From positions 1-9,094 of the forward strand of contig JAITVX010000150.1 in the NCBI GenBank assembly GCA_031285575.1: DNA of 9,094 nt. The letters are read 5' to 3'. Positions 6,290 to 9,094 of the stretch are shown one piece after another; position 1 is the first letter of the stretch, and each line of letters begins with the position of its first letter. The stretch is from Bacteroidales bacterium (GTDB taxonomy: Bacteria; Bacteroidota; Bacteroidia; Bacteroidales; VadinHA17). The notes below the pieces were generated by a model. That model made no database searches. It saw nothing but the letters and a program-made list of their open reading frames with translations, and was not told where the DNA came from. The translations under genes and the position numbers were made by a program.

Positions 6290-7363
6290 TTACGGTTTTA
6301 CCCTCGAAAACCTCAACACACCGAGCATCCAGTCGGGCAGCGCTTTCTTCGGGTCTCTTTTACGGAGGTCGATATAGATGCCGAGTTTCTTTAAAACAGG
6401 TATTTTGTGCGTTTCAACAAACTCTATCAGCACCCCGTCGGGGTCGGCTATGTATGAGAAATGGCCTGCTGCTTCGCCCATGTCGAAACTGTTTCCTTCG
6501 TGGCTGTGCTTGCTGTCAACCGTAAACGGATATCCTTTTGCTTCGCAGTAGCTCTTTATTTCATCCATGCCGTTTATGTCGAAACAAAGATGTATAAACC
6601 CGGGGTCGCCCCACAACCTGTTTTCAAATATCCTGGCGCCGGGCGTTTCCGACGATATCAGTTCAATTTCGCTGTTCCCGAATACTTTGCTGAAAGGGCC
6701 TGCAAATGGTTCCGAACGCCTCAGCAGGGTTCTGCGGCATTCCTTATGGCCTCCGGGCAGGCCGGCAAGGTCGGCAAACACGCCGGTAGCGTCATATACA
6801 ACACTGTCGTAACCCAGTATTTCAGAGTAAACCACTTTCGATTTTTCAATGTCGGAAACTCCTATTACCGCTCCGTATGTTCCGCCGGTTGGTTTGTTTT
6901 CGTTCCTGAACCAGTCGTTTGCCTTTACAATCTGGAAAATATTCCCGTAGGGGTCGGTCATAAAAAAAGTTTCATTTCCATCGGGGGCAGCCGACAGCGA
7001 CGAGCCTGTTGCCAGCCCTTTTGCCCTGAAAGAATCGAATGTTTCTCTGACGTTTCTGGCTTTAATTTTACAGGCCATTATACCCAGGTCGCCTATCTGC
7101 ACCGGTTCCTGTTTCGGCACAGGCTGCCTTCCCGTATGCTGCCACACTTCAAAACCGCCGCCGCTTTGCAGGTTAATGTCAAGCACGGCATGTTTCCTGC
7201 GCGGCTCTCCTCCTGTATATGGAAGCATGAGTTTGGCATCGGAATCGTCTTCAAAAATACGGCAATCCATTCCAAAGTTTACATTGTACCATTTACAGGC
7301 TTCCTGCAGGTTGACAACGCCTATACCTATTTGCTGTATGCCGCTTATTATATATTTTTTCAT
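6290..7363 (-). CDS. VOC superfamily protein with two glyoxalase/dioxygenase-like domains
   Basis: The 357-residue protein holds two vicinal-oxygen-chelate domains in tandem, at about residues 5-147 and 163-318. Domain 1 starts SGIQQIGIGVVNLQEACKWY and ends at a DPYGNIFQIV strand. Domain 2 starts YGAVIGVSDIEKSKVVYSEI, has FIHLCFDI (His258) in its second half, and ends DPDGVLIEFVE with Glu314, the position of the usual metal-ligand Glu. The DP(Y/D)G turns are typical of the fold. Members include glyoxalases, extradiol dioxygenases and 4-hydroxyphenylpyruvate-type enzymes; the substrate cannot be read from the sequence. No signal peptide is seen. A 16-codon upstream extension to 7411 is rejected because the -7 box lies within it; the ATG at 7363 (MKKYIISGIQQIG) fits. 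It is divergent from mnmA across the palindrome array. Confidence 0.88.
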   Translation of the reverse strand: MKKYIISGIQQIGIGVVNLQEACKWYNVNFGMDCRIFEDDSDAKLMLPYTGGEPRRKHAVLDINLQSGGGFEVWQHTGRQPVPKQEPVQIGDLGIMACKIKARNVRETFDSFRAKGLATGSSLSAAPDGNETFFMTDPYGNIFQIVKANDWFRNENKPTGGTYGAVIGVSDIEKSKVVYSEILGYDSVVYDATGVFADLAGLPGGHKECRRTLLRRSEPFAGPFSKVFGNSEIELISSETPGARIFENRLWGDPGFIHLCFDINGMDEIKSYCEAKGYPFTVDSKHSHEGNSFDMGEAAGHFSYIADPDGVLIEFVETHKIPVLKKLGIYIDLRKRDPKKALPDWMLGVLRFSRVKP

Positions 7364-7395
7364 AATTATGTTTATGGCTGATAACTGAACAGCCG

Positions 7396-7403
7396 CAAAT
7401 GTA
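7396..7403 (-). promoter_or_regulatory. Bacteroidota -7 box (TACATTTG) for the VOC gene
   Basis: Minus-strand TACATTTG fits TAnnTTTG and puts the transcript start near 7391, with a leader of about 28 bases to the ATG at 7363. It is identical to the octamer in front of mnmA. No TTG lies at the ideal -33 spacing. Confidence 0.55.
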
Positions 7404-7477
7404 TAAAACAATTATGAATTATGAGTTGTTTTTTCGTCATCGAGAAGGAACGACGAAGAAGTATGTTACCGTATGCG

Positions 7478-7723
7478 GTTGCACATGGCTGTGCAAGTGC
7501 GCCCGGGCCTGTGGTTAAAGCTGCACATGTCTGTGCAGGTATGCCGAAGCCGTTGGTGAAGGTTGCACAGCGTTGTGCAAGTATGTCGAAGCCCATGGCG
7601 AAGGTTGCACAGCATTGTGCAAGTGTGCCGAAGCCCATGATGAAGGTTGCACAAGGTTGTGCAAGTGTGTCGAAGCCCGTGGCGAATGTTGCACATGATT
7701 GTGCAAGTATGCCCAAGTACTTG
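7478..7723. repeat. Six 42-bp tandem units, each with a conserved palindrome (TTGCACA-N4-TGTGCAA)
   Basis: Units start at 7478, 7520, 7562, 7604, 7646 and 7688; the last is cut short at about 7723. Each has an 18-base palindrome (7479-7496, 7521-7538, 7563-7580, 7605-7622, 7647-7664, 7689-7706) with 7-base arms and a 4-base centre. The centres differ in every unit: TGGC, TGTC, GCGT, GCAT, AGGT, TGAT. Five units have identical arms. Unit 2 has CTGCACA and TGTGCAG, a matched change on both sides. The 24-base stretch between palindromes is similar between units but diverged (most units resemble GTRTGYCGAAGCCC...). The 42-base period is a multiple of three, so frames stay open on both strands (14-residue repeats such as VAQRCASMSKPMAK on plus), but most differences between units change the amino acid. 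It lies in the divergent gap between the VOC gene and mnmA. Confidence 0.95.
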
Positions 7724-7759
7724 TAAAAACCATATACCTCGCGAACATAGTGAAGCAAC

Positions 7760-7778
7760 CGAGCCTCCGGCGAGCTCG
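7760..7778. repeat. Short inverted repeat, CGAGC/GCTCG
   Basis: CGAGC (7760-7764) and GCTCG (7774-7778) form a 5-pair stem with a 9-base GC-rich loop. It lies just right of the 42-bp array and before a stronger inverted repeat. No T run follows, so a terminator is unlikely. Confidence 0.35.
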
Positions 7779-7787
7779 ACGCAGTCA

Positions 7788-7821
7788 ATCCGGGCATGGT
7801 GCGCCAATAGATTGCCCGGAT
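7788..7821. repeat. Inverted repeat with 9-bp perfect arms upstream of mnmA
   Basis: ATCCGGGCA (7788-7796) is the exact reverse complement of TGCCCGGAT (7813-7821), with a 16-base loop in which TGG and CCA could add three more pairs. It lies 50 bases before the mnmA -7 box, where an operator or an upstream transcript hairpin could sit. No T run follows it. Confidence 0.55.
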
Positions 7822-7870
7822 ACGTCAATACATCCAGTGGAGGCATGATGTGTAATTGGGATATTTCATG

Positions 7871-7878
7871 TACATTTG
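7871..7878 (+). promoter_or_regulatory. Bacteroidota -7 box (TACATTTG) for mnmA
   Basis: TACATTTG matches TAnnTTTG and predicts a transcript start at about 7882-7883, at the GTG proposed as the start codon. It overlaps codons of the possible upstream starts (ATG at 7856 and 7868), which would then not be in the mRNA. No good -33 TTG is seen at the expected distance. Confidence 0.5.
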
Positions 7879-7882
7879 CGCT

Positions 7883-9082
7883 GTGAAAAAAAGGGTTATA
7901 GTCGGACTGTCGGGAGGTGTTGATTCGAGCGTTGCCGCCTGGCTGCTGAAAGAGCAGGGATACGATGTTGCCGGGCTGTTTATGCAGAACTGGCACGATA
8001 CTGCCGGGCTGCTGCAGGGCGAATGCCATGCGGAAGACGATGTGATGTTTGCCGAAATGACCGCAAAAAAAACAGGCATACCGTTCCATTTTGTAGATTT
8101 GAGCGCCGATTACCGGCAGAATGTTGTCGATTACATGTTTTCGGAATATGAAAAGGGCCGCACTCCAAACCCCGACGTGCTTTGCAACCGCGAAATAAAG
8201 TTTCAGTCGTTTGCAGCGGAAGCCCGCAGGCTTGGCGGCGACTGGGTGGCAACCGGCCATTATTGCCGCAGAGAAACCGTCAGCATAAACAATACACCCG
8301 TCAACAGGCTGCTTGCAGGCATCGACGGCAACAAAGACCAGAGCTATTTCCTTTGCCAGCTTAGCCAGGAACAGCTTTCAAACGCTCTGTTCCCGCTTGG
8401 CGGCTATACAAAACCCGAGGTAAGGGCAATGGCTCACGAGCTTGGCCTCCCGACAGCGCAGCGCAAAGATTCGCAGGGTATATGCTTTATAGGGAAAATA
8501 CATCTGCCAACCTTCCTGCAGCAGAAAATGGATGCCAGAAGAGGAAAAATAATAGAAATAACCGACCGAACTGTTTTTCCCGAAATTGCCGGCGGGCTGC
8601 CTCCTTCAGATGCATCGACCGGCATGCTTGCCCTGCTTGCTTCGCCTTATGTTTACGCGCCCGAGTCGGGAAAGGTGATAGGCGAGCATAATGGCGCCCA
8701 CTTCTATACCGTTGGCCAGAGGAAGGGTATGAACATAGGCGGATATGCCGAGCCGCTGTTTGTTATAGCCACCGACACCGTGAGAAATATAATTTATACA
8801 GGCGAAGGGCATTCGCATCCGGGCCTTAACAGGAAAGGCCTGCTGATAAAGCCCGGTGAAATACACTGGATAAGACGCGACATGGAGCTCGGCGAAGGCG
8901 AATCGCATGACTTCATGGTAAGAATCAGATACAGGCAGCCACTTCAGAAAGCCCGCCTGTTCAGGAGAAAGGAGGGCATGTTCATCATCTTCGACGAATT
9001 GCAGCGAGGAATTGCCCCCGGCCAGTTTGCCGCATGGTACAGCAACGACGAGGTTATCGGCTCAGGCGTAATAGACAGTTAA
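7883..9082 (+). CDS. mnmA: tRNA-specific 2-thiouridylase MnmA
   Basis: MnmA adenylates and then 2-thiolates the wobble uridine (U34) of tRNA-Lys, -Glu and -Gln, taking sulfur from a cysteine-desulfurase relay. The 399-residue product has the PP-loop SGGVDSS at residues 10-16, GLFMQNWHD, the segment NPDVLCNREIKF with Cys101, ATGHY, and DSQGICFIG with Cys201. The two cysteines match the catalytic pair of E. coli MnmA (Cys102 and Cys199), and TVGQRKGMNIGG marks the central domain. It is about 30 residues longer than the E. coli protein because of an insert after KIIEITDRTVFPEIAGG. GTG at 7883 is chosen because the product then begins VKKRVIVGLSGG like family members; ATGs at 7868 and 7856 are in frame but overlap or precede the promoter. 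The C-terminus is complete, 12 bases before the window end. Confidence 0.95.
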   Translation: MKKRVIVGLSGGVDSSVAAWLLKEQGYDVAGLFMQNWHDTAGLLQGECHAEDDVMFAEMTAKKTGIPFHFVDLSADYRQNVVDYMFSEYEKGRTPNPDVLCNREIKFQSFAAEARRLGGDWVATGHYCRRETVSINNTPVNRLLAGIDGNKDQSYFLCQLSQEQLSNALFPLGGYTKPEVRAMAHELGLPTAQRKDSQGICFIGKIHLPTFLQQKMDARRGKIIEITDRTVFPEIAGGLPPSDASTGMLALLASPYVYAPESGKVIGEHNGAHFYTVGQRKGMNIGGYAEPLFVIATDTVRNIIYTGEGHSHPGLNRKGLLIKPGEIHWIRRDMELGEGESHDFMVRIRYRQPLQKARLFRRKEGMFIIFDELQRGIAPGQFAAWYSNDEVIGSGVIDS

Positions 9083-9094
9083 CGCCTTTTTAGT

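Noticed and set aside
6461..7381. A 306-residue plus-strand ORF antisense to the VOC gene
   Set aside because: It is a shadow of the VOC coding strand. It is rich in Cys, Phe and Val and shows no family features.
7364..7411. Sixteen-codon N-terminal extension of the VOC protein
   Set aside because: The -7 box for the gene lies inside it, so those codons would not be transcribed from that promoter.
7478..7723. CRISPR array
   Set aside because: The 24-base segments between palindromes are similar to each other, not unique spacers. The units are plain tandem repeats and no cas gene is near.
7421..7726. A 101-residue plus-strand ORF of 14-residue repeats with one Cys per repeat
   Set aside because: The 42-base period keeps any stop-free frame open. 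Most unit differences change residues, and arm symmetry is conserved better than the peptide. The start overlaps the VOC promoter region.
7372..7797. A 141-residue minus-strand ORF through the array, and another long minus-strand frame at 7466-8260
   Set aside because: Both are open because of the repeat period and antisense mnmA sequence, and show no family features. They conflict with the VOC and mnmA genes.

Overview
The window looks like a piece of a Bacteroidales (Bacteroidota) chromosome. Three intact genes have family features typical of that group, and at least three start regions carry the Bacteroidota -7 promoter octamer TAnnTTTG. The left third carries debris of a Bacteroides-type conjugative transposon. 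I cannot name the species.

Region 1-3294 is a scrambled mosaic with no intact protein gene. Two diverged copies of the 5' end of a tyrosine-recombinase gene face each other at its ends (1-174 on + and 3103-3294 on -). Between them, reading leftwards on the minus strand, are a TraG conjugation-ATPase scrap with its Walker A motif, the C-terminal end of an RND efflux adaptor, the N-terminal half of an RND pump (frameshifted, then truncated) and the C-terminal part of a TolC-like outer-membrane factor. Adaptor, pump and outer-membrane factor keep normal efflux-operon order, but large blocks are missing at the joints. An odd tRNA-like gene (512-587, -) abuts and overlaps the end of the outer-membrane factor reading frame. 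Its anticodon stem has an extra base pair and its loop reads UUA at the normal anticodon place. A 55-residue ORF of unknown function lies at 161-328.

Region 3295-4220 is a poor, AT-rich spacer. It holds the recombinase promoter area inside an inverted repeat, short unrecognised ORF scraps, a broken ORF (3771-4025) and the promoter of the next gene.

Region 4221-9082 looks like ordinary chromosome with three intact genes. They are a Dcp-like M3 metallopeptidase (4221-6260, +), a convergent two-domain VOC/glyoxalase-fold protein (6290-7363, -) and the tRNA 2-thiouridylase mnmA (7883-9082, +).

The 519-base gap between the divergent VOC and mnmA starts is the most interesting part. It holds six 42-bp tandem units (7478-7723), each with a perfect palindrome of two 7-base arms around a variable 4-base centre. 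The one unit that departs from the arm consensus changes both arms so that they still match. The 42-bp period is about four helical turns, so the sites lie on one face of the DNA. This looks like a selected array of protein-binding sites or RNA hairpins rather than a protein gene, although several frames across it are open. Two more inverted repeats and a promoter that would give a nearly leaderless mnmA mRNA lie between the array and mnmA.
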